From: Pleionea sediminis | GTDB lineage: Bacteria > Pseudomonadota > Gammaproteobacteria > Enterobacterales > Kangiellaceae | NCBI RefSeq assembly: GCF_007570825.1 | Contig: NZ_SUNB01000001.1 | Span: 1,364,001 to 1,428,000, forward strand | Reading direction: 5' to 3' | DNA length: 64,000 bases | In this document: in pieces, positions 7,994 to 16,499 of the stretch | Layout: every line of letters starts with the position of its first letter | How positions within the stretch are numbered: the stretch's first letter is position 1 | Translations under genes and position numbers: made by a program | The notes under the pieces: model-generated | What the model saw: only the letters and a program-made list of their open reading frames with translations | What the model was told of the DNA's origin: nothing | Databases searched by the model: none

Positions 7994-10141
7994 ATGAAAA
8001 TAAAATTGTTAACGTGCTCAATAGTTTTTTTTTTGAGTGCGTCTGTTATCGCGGATGAAGATAAAAGTAAGGTGATAGAGCAAAACGCTATTCAAAAACA
8101 AAATCAAGCAGCCTCTCCTCCTGACTTTCCTTGTCCCATTGCGGCTAAAACTAATTCTATGAGAATTCCAACACCAACGGATGATTGTGACGATGGTGGC
8201 GGTGGACCTACGGGCCCCTACAGGGCACCTTCAACTCCTACAAGTATTCAATACGACGCCTTTACTTATGGAGATAACAAAATAACTTGGGGACGAAGTA
8301 ATGGTTACAATTACTCTGTGAGCTATCGCTTAGAAGAACAAAGAAATAATGGGTCATGGCAACAAATTTATTCTGGATCTAGAACTTATTTTACAGTTAA
8401 CAATAAGAGTAACGGAAATTACAAATATCGAGTTCGTGGTTGTAACACAAAAGGTTGTAGTTCTTTCCGTACTGGACTTCAAATGAAAGTCAGTCAAGTA
8501 ACAGAGCCAAACTATTCTTCTTTATATCCTGGATTAGAATCTTCCCGTCAGGGCGACTCTGTGTTTAAAGCCGCAAATCCGGGCTTTGTCGATGTTTCTC
8601 GACGTAATCAAGCAGGCTCTCAATTTAAATCGGGGTCTGCCGCAAGAACTTCGAATACTCAACCATTTAATTTAGGTATTGGCTTTTTGCTGACCGAAGG
8701 TCGCTATGCACCAGAAGATATTTGTATGAAAACAAATAATCTCTATGTTCAAGAGCAACCTCTATTAAATGACACTTTAGACTATTATCAAATCGAAACC
8801 TCTGAAGACCTTTATAAAAAATTAGACATGGATATTTCTGCCGATATGTCGATGTCAATTGGCGCATTTTCAGCCCAAGCTGAAGGAACCTATGAGCTTT
8901 TTAGAGAAACTGAAATGTCACAAGATTTCTCTCGTGTTTTAGTGAAGTGGCAGCGTCGGGGTAAAAAATTGACGTTACGATCTTCAAGTCCGAGATCTTT
9001 AAAAAATTATTACGTAAACAATTATATCAATCCAAATAATTCATCTACTGTAACAGAAACTCACTTTAGAAACTTATGTGGTGATAAATATGTTAGTTCT
9101 GTGGTGACTGGTGCGCGAGCATTTCTATTGTTAGAAATTAGCAATAAAAATATAAAAACCACAGAAATGGAAGATATATCTTATGAAGCTCAAATTAAGT
9201 TTAGTAGTGTAATTGAGGCAAATTCTTCGGGAAATATTTCGAGGGAAACGCGAGAGTTTTTTGAGCAAAATCAGATTCGCATAAAAGTCCTTACTGAAGG
9301 TGGAAACTCTCAATCATCGAATATAAGAAATTTATCTCTAGATAGAGTAAGAGATTATCTTGACGACTTTATTGATAGTGTTGATGAAAGTGGTTATGTC
9401 GCATTGGATAAAGAGTTGAGTTATTATCCCGTGCCATTACAGTATAATAATCTAAATCACTTTCAAGTATTTAGAGACTATCGTCCTATAAAGAAACAAC
9501 TATCTCGTTGGATTGCTCTTGATAGTCAGGTTCATGGTCGTTGTGTTGCTCTTGAAGATGTTGATGCTCAGATACGATCTTCCAAATATAAATATCGTTG
9601 CAATAGTGCAGCAATTAATTTAGGACAACAAGTTAAGCGATGTGCTTTTGGGCAAGAGTGGCCAAGCTGTCAAAATCCTGTGAATACGAATGTAGTCAAT
9701 TATGCATATAACAATATTCCGGATTTATATAGCGTTGCTTCACCAGAACAAAATACATCAACTATTCCATACTTTTATGTAGATAACTGTGGAGCGTTTT
9801 GTGGTGGAAACTCTGGTACTCGAACTGCAAAAGTCTGTTTAACCAATAATGAGTGTCTTGTCGATACTGGTGAGCAATATACGCAAATTAATGGGAATGT
9901 ATTATACAATCATGGGAATCGAGCTCCAGCAGGCGCTCATGTAAATGTTGCGAGGTCAAACTCTCCCAGAGATGGTAGTGCATCGCAAACGATAGCCCCA
10001 GATCCTGATAAAACCCGTTGTCTAAGAACAACGGTCACTGTTAAAAGTAAAGGTTGGTGGGGTGGTGGTGCCTGGTATGAAGGTAGCCAGACAATTCATG
10101 GTAGATGTCCGACACAAGAGAACTATTATTTGCCTCAGTAG
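7994..10141 (+). CDS. Secreted protein with Fn3-like and possible MACPF/CDC-type pore-forming region
   Basis: 715 residues with a clear signal peptide (cleavage about after VIA-20). A Gly-rich linker (DDGGGGPTG, about 66-74) precedes a fibronectin-III-like domain (about 76-165). Residues about 225-470 recall the MACPF/CDC fold: an amphipathic stretch with alternating residues (DMSMSIGAFSAQAEGTYELF, 284-303), then CGDKYVSSVVTGARAFLLLE (362-381), which resembles the MACPF signature region and the CDC strand 'ISSVAYGR..Y.KLE', then a helix bundle and IRIKVLTEGGNSQSSNI (428-444) like the CDC 'VVLGGDAQ' region. A Cys-rich tail (517-705) may be a receptor-binding domain. The pore-former assignment is a pattern-based inference; the secretion signal is solid. 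GGAG precedes the ATG. Confidence 0.6.
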   Translation: MKIKLLTCSIVFFLSASVIADEDKSKVIEQNAIQKQNQAASPPDFPCPIAAKTNSMRIPTPTDDCDDGGGGPTGPYRAPSTPTSIQYDAFTYGDNKITWGRSNGYNYSVSYRLEEQRNNGSWQQIYSGSRTYFTVNNKSNGNYKYRVRGCNTKGCSSFRTGLQMKVSQVTEPNYSSLYPGLESSRQGDSVFKAANPGFVDVSRRNQAGSQFKSGSAARTSNTQPFNLGIGFLLTEGRYAPEDICMKTNNLYVQEQPLLNDTLDYYQIETSEDLYKKLDMDISADMSMSIGAFSAQAEGTYELFRETEMSQDFSRVLVKWQRRGKKLTLRSSSPRSLKNYYVNNYINPNNSSTVTETHFRNLCGDKYVSSVVTGARAFLLLEISNKNIKTTEMEDISYEAQIKFSSVIEANSSGNISRETREFFEQNQIRIKVLTEGGNSQSSNIRNLSLDRVRDYLDDFIDSVDESGYVALDKELSYYPVPLQYNNLNHFQVFRDYRPIKKQLSRWIALDSQVHGRCVALEDVDAQIRSSKYKYRCNSAAINLGQQVKRCAFGQEWPSCQNPVNTNVVNYAYNNIPDLYSVASPEQNTSTIPYFYVDNCGAFCGGNSGTRTAKVCLTNNECLVDTGEQYTQINGNVLYNHGNRAPAGAHVNVARSNSPRDGSASQTIAPDPDKTRCLRTTVTVKSKGWWGGGAWYEGSQTIHGRCPTQENYYLPQ

Positions 10142-10168
10142 AAAATATGTTTTTGTATTTGAGTAATG

Positions 10169-10198
10169 AAAAATGGCGTCCTATAGGACGCCATTTTT
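10169..10198. terminator. Bidirectional terminator (perfect 30-bp palindrome)
   Basis: The palindrome reads AAAAATGGCGTCCTA and its exact complement, with T-runs on both strands. It sits 28 bases after the secreted protein (+) and 17 bases beyond the receiver-like gene (-), and so serves both convergent genes. Confidence 0.9.
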
Positions 10199-10214
10199 TG
10201 ATATCCGTAGAATC

Positions 10215-10682
10215 TTAAGCGACTTTAATTTGGCTTTTTGCTTTTCGTTTATGAATTCTTGATTGAATACATAAACGCTCTCGGTTGAACGCAGCGTCTA
10301 ATATTAGTTGAGTCGCTTTTTCTGGCATGATTGGCAAAATTAGCCAACCGACTAAAATTGAAAGATCTTGGATATAATCTGAATGAGCGGATAATACTGA
10401 AATTCCCGACTGAGCACTGACACCGAAGCAAACAGAGTTTTGTAAATGCTTTTGTTCCAGAATTTCATGCAAATAGTTGATGCCAGAAATTCCTCCATTT
10501 CCATCGGGTTCCATATTTATCAATATGATGTCGTAGGTTTCATTGTTAATAAGAGCAAGACTCAAAGCATGGGAGGTAGAAGTTGTTACTTCACAGCCAC
10601 CGAGTTCAAGACTATTTTCAATGCCATGTGCGATATCAATACCGTAAGTTTCAATAATAAGTACTTTGATTTTTGATTGCAT
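10215..10682 (-). CDS. Degenerate receiver-domain protein (pseudo-response regulator)
   Basis: 155-residue soluble protein with the outline of a CheY-like receiver: IKVLIIETYGIDIAHGIENSL at the start, YDIILINMEPDGNGGISG where phosphorylated receivers have 'D.ill D..mP...G', and LIVGWLILPIMPEKA near the end. The acidic pair after beta-1 is replaced (ET), the phospho-acceptor Asp position reads I/N, and the K-P motif is not evident. It is probably phosphorylation-independent. No output domain is fused. It is convergent with the secreted protein at 7994; its partner is unknown. Confidence 0.6.
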   Translation of the reverse strand: MQSKIKVLIIETYGIDIAHGIENSLELGGCEVTTSTSHALSLALINNETYDIILINMEPDGNGGISGINYLHEILEQKHLQNSVCFGVSAQSGISVLSAHSDYIQDLSILVGWLILPIMPEKATQLILDAAFNRERLCIQSRIHKRKAKSQIKVA

Positions 10683-10899
10683 CGCCTTTACCTCGTTATC
10701 CGTGCGAATGATGTTTTTGGTCCGAGAAAGACTATTATCTGGGACCTCATTACTAGTTTAGATAACTCACGGCGCAAGTCACTAGCATTACAATACAAAG
10801 CGTCAATGTCTCACAAACGTTCTGCCGAATTTCTTGAGATTGTCACAATGTTGAATAAAATATCTCTCGATTGAGTTGATTTTAGGCTTGGGGGAAAGG

Positions 10900-11454
10900 C
10901 TACCTAACGGCCTTGTTGTATCGTCCTTTCCAACGGCCAACTATGTCATCCAGAAGCTTTTCCAATGGCTTTAAAGCAGCATCTTGGCATCCTTGCTCGA
11001 TAATTGTATTGAATTCTTGATTAGCTTGTATAACTGTTACTCGGTACCTTACATTGTCGGTGGGGAGGTATTTGCAAGTCGGCGGATATAACTCTAAGTT
11101 GGTAAACGTTTCGCTGGATAAGAATTCCTTGAGAGCCAACCTGTGATTTGACATCAACAAGAACTGAGTTTCAGATTTTTCTTTAACGAAAGCGATTCCT
11201 TTATAGGTTGCTGAAAAATCACCTTGAATAACCAGCTGGTAAATTGGACAGCCAATACCACATCCCATAGCAGCAAATCGAACAGCAAAAGGTTTATTGA
11301 AATCAAATTTTGATAACGAAGATTGTCTATTCTGAGAGCTTTCGGCCGCGGAAATACTTCTCGCCATTGGCTTAGACGGATTTTGTTTACTGACGTTGTT
11401 ATTTGAGCATCCAGTAACGAATAAAGAAAGTAGAATATAACTGAGTAATCTCAC
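10900..11454 (-). CDS. DUF6438-like lipoprotein
   Basis: 184-residue predicted lipoprotein: signal about residues 1-15, lipobox VTGC with Cys16. The mature part contains MGCGIGCPIYQLVIQGDFSATYKG, the pattern of DUF6438 domains ('cfGtCPvY.l.iygdG.v.Y.G'), and two further cysteines (PPTCKYLP and EQGCQDAA). The function of this family is not established. It appears to be a single gene; the 217 bases upstream hold no other gene that I can support. Confidence 0.7.
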   Translation of the reverse strand: MRLLSYILLSLFVTGCSNNNVSKQNPSKPMARSISAAESSQNRQSSLSKFDFNKPFAVRFAAMGCGIGCPIYQLVIQGDFSATYKGIAFVKEKSETQFLLMSNHRLALKEFLSSETFTNLELYPPTCKYLPTDNVRYRVTVIQANQEFNTIIEQGCQDAALKPLEKLLDDIVGRWKGRYNKAVR

Positions 11455-11590
11455 GAATCTTCTCGCATCATTTATGATGCCATTTAGATTAGAATAGGGA
11501 GCTTCAGGAAGTCAAAGGAACGATGTTGATTTTGTGCATTGATTCAAAGCATTAGGAAAGTAAAAGGCTGATTCGGTCAAGGTATAACAG

Positions 11591-11615
11591 AAAAAGGCGA
11601 GCTAAGCTCGCCTTT
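11591..11615 (-). terminator. Rho-independent terminator of the BsuPI-domain gene
   Basis: AAAGGCGAGC / GCTCGCCTTT (11593-11602 with 11606-11615) with a TAA loop. On the minus strand it is followed by a T-run, 25 bases after the stop codon of the gene at 11641-12630. Confidence 0.85.
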
Positions 11616-11640
11616 AGAATTTTACTGCTAATCTAATCGA

Positions 11641-12630
11641 CTAAAGAGAAACGCGTTGGTCGATATAAAGTGGAGATTCAACAGCAAAAGGAACTGAGTC
11701 GAAAGCACTTGCTTCAGGTTTGTTAGTGCCAGCTAATTCGATTCGAATTGTGTAAGAACCGACGTCTAAGCTGCGACCAGTGTTGATATTTACTAAGCTA
11801 ATGTCACCACCAAAAGTTCTTGACTCACCAGCTGCTATTTCAACATTTTGGAGGGCCATTAAGAAACGTTTATTTGCAGACCAACGATTAACTTCTACGC
11901 CATTGCTATCAAAAATTACGATATCGAAAAGTTTAGATGAGTTAAAAGTGAAAGCTTGAGCACTGTCGCTTTTATTCTCGATAGTTAAGTACGCAGAAAC
12001 TTTATCGATGTGGTTATTCAATACTCGGCCAGCTGGAAATTTAGCAGATACTTCAATACCGTTAAAAATAGGGTATTCAACATCATCAATGATTGCGGAA
12101 GTAAGTCTTGTAGTTTCGAATGCGATATTTCCGTAGATTGGTCTTGAATAAGAAACCAAACCAATGCCACGCGCGAAAATAGCGGAACTTATACCAGCCG
12201 CCGCACAACTTCTGTCGCCAGAGAATGTTAGCTCAACAGTATCGCTAAAAGTGCCTGCTAAAGTAACAACTGTCTGCCCTTTTGATGCAATCGTTGCTTG
12301 ATTGATACAATTATCGATATCGACGTTGTAAGTCGTTCCGATTGTATCTTCGAAGTTTACAAGAACTTGACGGTCACCGTTTTCTGAGTACCATCCAAGA
12401 ACTTGGCTGTTACTTGTTGACCAAATCCATTGATTCTCTTTACCTAAGTATTGATTAAATTTTTTCCAATTGCCGCTAGTGTCGATTACTTGTACTGTTG
12501 ATTCAACGCCATTTTCTGAGCTGAACGTTTTTGAATCGCTTTCGCTGAAGTTAAAAAAGTCATTCGCGAAAGTTGCACTGCTTGCCAATACGATTACGCC
12601 AGATGCTAAAACTTTGGTAAAACCTTTCAT
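11641..12630 (-). CDS. Secreted protein with C-terminal BsuPI (proteinase inhibitor-like) domain
   Basis: 329 residues with a signal peptide (cleavage near TFA-22). The N-terminal half is a beta-rich domain of unknown type with two Cys (NCINQATIAS and DRSCAAAG). The C-terminal half (about 185-320) fits the BsuPI intracellular proteinase inhibitor fold: LTIENKSDSAQAFTF, FDIVIFDSNGVEVNRWS, FLMALQNVEIAAGES, and YTIRIELAG. Related domains occur in extracellular proteins; inhibition of a protease here is not shown. AGGAG stands 8 bases before the ATG. It may face the same compartment as the secreted peptidases in this window, but no link is visible. Confidence 0.7.
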   Translation of the reverse strand: MKGFTKVLASGVIVLASSATFANDFFNFSESDSKTFSSENGVESTVQVIDTSGNWKKFNQYLGKENQWIWSTSNSQVLGWYSENGDRQVLVNFEDTIGTTYNVDIDNCINQATIASKGQTVVTLAGTFSDTVELTFSGDRSCAAAGISSAIFARGIGLVSYSRPIYGNIAFETTRLTSAIIDDVEYPIFNGIEVSAKFPAGRVLNNHIDKVSAYLTIENKSDSAQAFTFNSSKLFDIVIFDSNGVEVNRWSANKRFLMALQNVEIAAGESRTFGGDISLVNINTGRSLDVGSYTIRIELAGTNKPEASAFDSVPFAVESPLYIDQRVSL

Positions 12631-13134
12631 GGTAGATCTCCTAATAATTGTTTCGACTGGATAACGAAAACTTGCGCGTATTATTGCGAGAAATGAATTT
12701 GTCTCAATGTATTTTTATTTTTAATTCGCATTAGAAAAATTAATCAAATTTAAAAAAAGTCATGAAAATAAGAGATTTACTGAAGTTGTTAAAAAAATGT
12801 GACAAGCGCACTATTTTAATAATTATTGGCAAGTGAGATTAAAGGCTTTGAAGGGTTAGTATTTGTACGTCTAAGTGCATTAAGTTGTTGGTAATATTAA
12901 CTATAATACGTTCCGGAAAACTTATTTTAAGGCTTGAGTTCGTGAGTAATAGGTTATTCTTAAATTTTTTAAACAGTCATTATGAGGCTTAATTGTACAA
13001 AACTTGGGTATTATTAACCTTAAAATAATTAATGAATATTGAGTGTCACTAGCGAGCTTAGTAATTTGCTAACGCAATCTGCTCTATTATTCGATTCATC
13101 TTGTATAATATCGTCGATTTTTACGGAGATGTTT
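12631..13134. other. Intergenic region between divergent genes
   Basis: About 500 bases, strongly AT-rich, with no credible coding frame. It must contain the promoters of the BsuPI-domain gene (-) and the deaminase (+). A TATAAT at 13104-13109 would place a start just before the deaminase ribosome binding site, although its -35 is poor. Nothing else structured was found. Confidence 0.5.
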
Positions 13135-13605
13135 ATGAGTGATAAAGAATTTTTAGAAAGGGCAATTGCTTTAGCAGCTGAAAACTCAAAAGCTGGAGAC
13201 AATGGTCCATTTGGCGCCGTTATTGTAAAAAACGGAGAAATAATCGCTGAAGGATGGAATCAAGTCGTTTCATCAAAAGATCCAACCGCACATGCTGAAG
13301 TTGTGGCAATACGGCGTGCTTGCGACGCTCTCAATACAAATGAACTGTCTGGAGCAGTTCTGTATTCTTCATGTGAGCCTTGTCCCATGTGTTTTTCATC
13401 GGCGGTATGGGCAAGAGTGGATCGAGTAGTTTATGCAGAAACTCGTTACGGAGCTGCTAAAGCCGGTTTTGATGATGAGGTATTGTACGAAGCGATAGCC
13501 GATATGAAAAATCAGAAGCTTGTACCGTGCGAGCACATGCCAATGGAAGAGGCTTCTAAAGTTTTTGACAGCTGGATTTCTAACGAAAACAAAATTCCAT
13601 ACTAA
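13135..13605 (+). CDS. Guanine deaminase-like nucleoside/base deaminase
   Basis: 156-residue cytidine-deaminase-fold enzyme. Zinc ligands are visible as H53 in HAE (catalytic E55) and C83/C86 in SSCEPCPMC. The region ETRYGAAKAGFDDEVLYEAI matches the C-terminal segment specific to bacterial GuaD-type guanine deaminases, which convert guanine to xanthine. The frame extends upstream to 13039, but GGAG at 13125-13128 followed by ATG at 13135 gives the normal family length. It appears to be a single gene, convergent with the DMT transporter. Confidence 0.85.
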   Translation: MSDKEFLERAIALAAENSKAGDNGPFGAVIVKNGEIIAEGWNQVVSSKDPTAHAEVVAIRRACDALNTNELSGAVLYSSCEPCPMCFSSAVWARVDRVVYAETRYGAAKAGFDDEVLYEAIADMKNQKLVPCEHMPMEEASKVFDSWISNENKIPY

Positions 13606-13622
13606 GTTTGATTGGCTCCATT

Positions 13623-13650
13623 AAAAAAGCCGTCTTACACGTAAGACGGC
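13623..13650 (-). terminator. Rho-independent terminator of the DMT transporter gene
   Basis: GCCGTCTTA / TAAGACGGC (13629-13650 with a small loop) is preceded on the plus strand by six A, so the T-run is on the minus strand. It lies 30 bases after the stop of the gene ending at 13680. Confidence 0.85.
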
Positions 13651-13679
13651 AAATCAGGAGTAAAAAGGATTAAACAAAC

Positions 13680-14624
13680 CTAAAAATTACACTTGTCAGT
13701 AGTCTTTTGAGGCGAACTTTGCCTTAGTGACCAACGATATAAACGTGAGAATTTTTCGGGTGGGGTTAAAACTAATGCGTTACCTGATAAAACAAGTGTA
13801 AAGCCAATAATTGTCGACAGGTGCCAAATAAAACCTTCGTAAAGGGTACTGAGTATGACCGCAACGAGAGGAAATAAGACAATAACGTAACTCGCCTTTT
13901 CTGGACCAATGTTTTGAAATAAGATGAAATAACAAGCAAACGCAATGACTGTGCCGAATATAGCTAGGTAGAGCAGTGAGATCCAATAACTGGGTAGCAA
14001 GCTTATTGTGAACTCCGAACCTCTCACCAAAGCATAGAGTGCAAGAATTATTGTGCCGTAAAGCATCCCCCAAGTATTACCTTGTATGACTGAGACTCCT
14101 TTAGATGTATTACGTACACTAACCATATTACCGAGTGAGGCAAGAAACGTCCCTCCTAAAGCAAGCAGTAAACCGGTAATCGCGGCACCTGTTAAATTAA
14201 AATCTTTAATATCTTGCCAAAATAAGGCAGCAATACCGCATACACCCATTAAAGCGCCTACTATTACTCGCTTTGCAACGGGTTTGCCGAAAAATATTCT
14301 TGTATTAACAATATTCATTAACAAAAGTGTTGAGAATGCAATCGAGCTCATGGCCGATGTAAGATATTCTTGCGCCCAGTAAAGAATGAGATAGTTAAAG
14401 CCAAAGTTAAATCCAGCCAGAATGAAGATAAAGAAATGATCCGTTGCTCTCAATTTAAGTGATATTTTTGCAAATGAACAAAATGTCCACATAATGATCG
14501 CGGCAATTAAGAATCGGTAGATAAGAGACACTTCAACGGCGACTTCACCGAGTTGAAATTCAATAGCAAACCACGTAGTTCCCCAAATAATTACTGTAGC
14601 AATGTAGAGAAGTGTATTTTTCAT
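13680..14624 (-). CDS. EamA/DMT-family transporter
   Basis: 314-residue inner-membrane protein with about ten hydrophobic helices in two EamA repeats. The first begins with IIWGTTWFAIEFQLGEV, a typical DMT N-terminus, and the second spans about residues 150-290. Members export amino acids, metabolites or drugs; the substrate is not deducible. The C-terminal tail is basic and cytoplasmic. It is monocistronic, with its own terminator. Confidence 0.85.
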   Translation of the reverse strand: MKNTLLYIATVIIWGTTWFAIEFQLGEVAVEVSLIYRFLIAAIIMWTFCSFAKISLKLRATDHFFIFILAGFNFGFNYLILYWAQEYLTSAMSSIAFSTLLLMNIVNTRIFFGKPVAKRVIVGALMGVCGIAALFWQDIKDFNLTGAAITGLLLALGGTFLASLGNMVSVRNTSKGVSVIQGNTWGMLYGTIILALYALVRGSEFTISLLPSYWISLLYLAIFGTVIAFACYFILFQNIGPEKASYVIVLFPLVAVILSTLYEGFIWHLSTIIGFTLVLSGNALVLTPPEKFSRLYRWSLRQSSPQKTTDKCNF

Positions 14625-14800
14625 TCAATATCTATTACGCAATACATTAGTTAGGTTATTCTATCGTTTTATGGCATTGCTTGCTTGAGAGAATCATATG
14701 GTCCCTTTGAAGTATAAATGAGTTATTGGTTTTGTCTGAAACATAAGTGGACTCATGATTTTAAGTCAGTTACGACATAATTTTATTTTGGAGAGTAAAG

Positions 14801-16489
14801 GTGAAGTATATTTGGATTGTCTTATTACTTACATTATCAGGGTGCATGCACCAATCAGGATTGGATACTCGACCAAAAATTCCGGATCTATTTATTTCCT
14901 TTGATAAGCAAATTGACAATAGTGTAAATATTGAAATTGAGTTCATTGGTCATGAAAGCGGAGTTACTGAATTAAAGCTTAATTCATGGGGTGGACTCGA
15001 TAATCTATCTTCTCATATAACAAACTTTCAGGTGAAAACTGCTGGCAGAAAATTAGATTTTTCTGAAATTGCGGATGGTCACTGGCGAGTTGATCATGCT
15101 CACCAGTTAAATTTAACGATTAGTTACACGTTAGAAGTAAATGAGCGTCAGCTATCTAATAGTGACCGAATGTATTACCGCCCTATTGTTAATAGTCAAC
15201 TTTTCCATATGGTTGGAAGCACTGGACTGGTACTTCCACAACATCTCGATGGAAAACTTGGCGTTAACATTACATGGCAAAATATTGGAGAATGGCAAAC
15301 AGTCTCATCCTTAGGTCTTCAAAATGGCAGTAAAACATTTGTTGCCAATTTATCGGAACTTCATAACTCGTTATTTGTTGCAGGTCCGTTAAAACTTGAA
15401 ACAAGAATGATCAAAGGAAACCCACTTTTAATAACGCTTCATGGCGAAAACTGGAATTTTAAACTTAAAGAATTAGCCGATATAGCTGAAACAATTACAG
15501 CCGCAGAGAGAGATTACTTTGAAGATCATGACTTTCCATTCTACTGGATAAATGCAATCAGTGTTGGTGAACCATTAGAAAACGGCTATAGTTTTGGTGG
15601 CACAAAACTGCATAATAACTTTGCCTTGTTTTTAAATCCAGCAACAAAAATTGAAGTTGATACATCTGAGGGCTCTCCGGTTACTAATTTATTAGCACAT
15701 GAAATGATGCATGAGTGGATTGGTGGCAAGCTGCAGCAAAAAAGCTCTGTCGAAGAAGGCACCATGTATTGGTTTTCAGAGGGGTTTACTAATTATTTAA
15801 CTAGGAAAGTATTATTGAAGAGTAAACTCATTGATTTTTCGAAGTTTCAAATTGAGTTAAATAAAACTTTGGAAGAATATAGTACAAACCCCGTGAAAAA
15901 CGCGACTAACGTATCGATCGCTAAAAACTTTTGGATGTCGCAGGACTATCAAAAACTACCTTATTTAAGAGGTGAGTTGGCGGCTTTGTTACTGGATATA
16001 TCATTACAAAAAAGACAGGGATTCGATATTTCAAAGCTTATTAAAGAATGGTTGATTTCAGACGAATGGAAAGGCGGTGTCGATAACTCCGTTTTTCGAG
16101 AGAGTATAAAATATCAAATACCACCCAATAAAATGGATGGACTTATGTCTTTTATTAAAGATGGTAGTATGCCAGATTGGCAACGCTGGTCTTTACGAAA
16201 TTGCGCTATTTTTTCTTTAGAAGACAAAGCTACCTGGGATAGTGGCTTTGATCATAAAACTTCTATTGATACACATATTATATCTGGTGTTAAAGAGAAC
16301 TCTGCTGCCTATAAAGCCGGTTTGAGAGACGGCCAGAAGCTAATGAGTGGTAGTATCGTTTTTAATGATATAAAAGAATCCATATCAATTAAAGTTGAAG
16401 AGCGGGAAGAAGTAATTGAATATTTGCCTTTAGGAGATTCTATTGTACTACCCCAAGTTAGATTGAATAAAAACTGTTTTAAATACTAA
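14801..16489 (+). CDS. Lipoprotein metallopeptidase, M61/M1-like, with C-terminal PDZ
   Basis: 562 residues, GTG start with GGAGAG about 7 bases upstream. Signal and lipobox LSGC (Cys15). The catalytic region has H300-E-M-M-H304 and a downstream WFSEGFTNYLT with the third ligand E327, the gluzincin arrangement of M1/M61 peptidases. The preceding YSFGGTKLHNNFALF stretch occupies the place of the substrate-binding GG motif of M61 glycyl aminopeptidases. Residues about 490-545 (GVKENSAAYKAGLRDGQKLM) form a PDZ-like domain, as in M61 proteins. It is probably an outer-membrane or periplasmic aminopeptidase. It is convergent with the ABC operon that ends 10 bases away. Confidence 0.8.
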   Translation: MKYIWIVLLLTLSGCMHQSGLDTRPKIPDLFISFDKQIDNSVNIEIEFIGHESGVTELKLNSWGGLDNLSSHITNFQVKTAGRKLDFSEIADGHWRVDHAHQLNLTISYTLEVNERQLSNSDRMYYRPIVNSQLFHMVGSTGLVLPQHLDGKLGVNITWQNIGEWQTVSSLGLQNGSKTFVANLSELHNSLFVAGPLKLETRMIKGNPLLITLHGENWNFKLKELADIAETITAAERDYFEDHDFPFYWINAISVGEPLENGYSFGGTKLHNNFALFLNPATKIEVDTSEGSPVTNLLAHEMMHEWIGGKLQQKSSVEEGTMYWFSEGFTNYLTRKVLLKSKLIDFSKFQIELNKTLEEYSTNPVKNATNVSIAKNFWMSQDYQKLPYLRGELAALLLDISLQKRQGFDISKLIKEWLISDEWKGGVDNSVFRESIKYQIPPNKMDGLMSFIKDGSMPDWQRWSLRNCAIFSLEDKATWDSGFDHKTSIDTHIISGVKENSAAYKAGLRDGQKLMSGSIVFNDIKESISIKVEEREEVIEYLPLGDSIVLPQVRLNKNCFKY

Positions 16490-16499
16490 ACTGGCAGTT

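Noticed and set aside
10677-10874. 65-residue plus-strand frame beside the pseudo-receiver gene
   Set aside because: No ribosome binding site, no recognisable composition, and it occupies the probable promoter region of the minus-strand gene.
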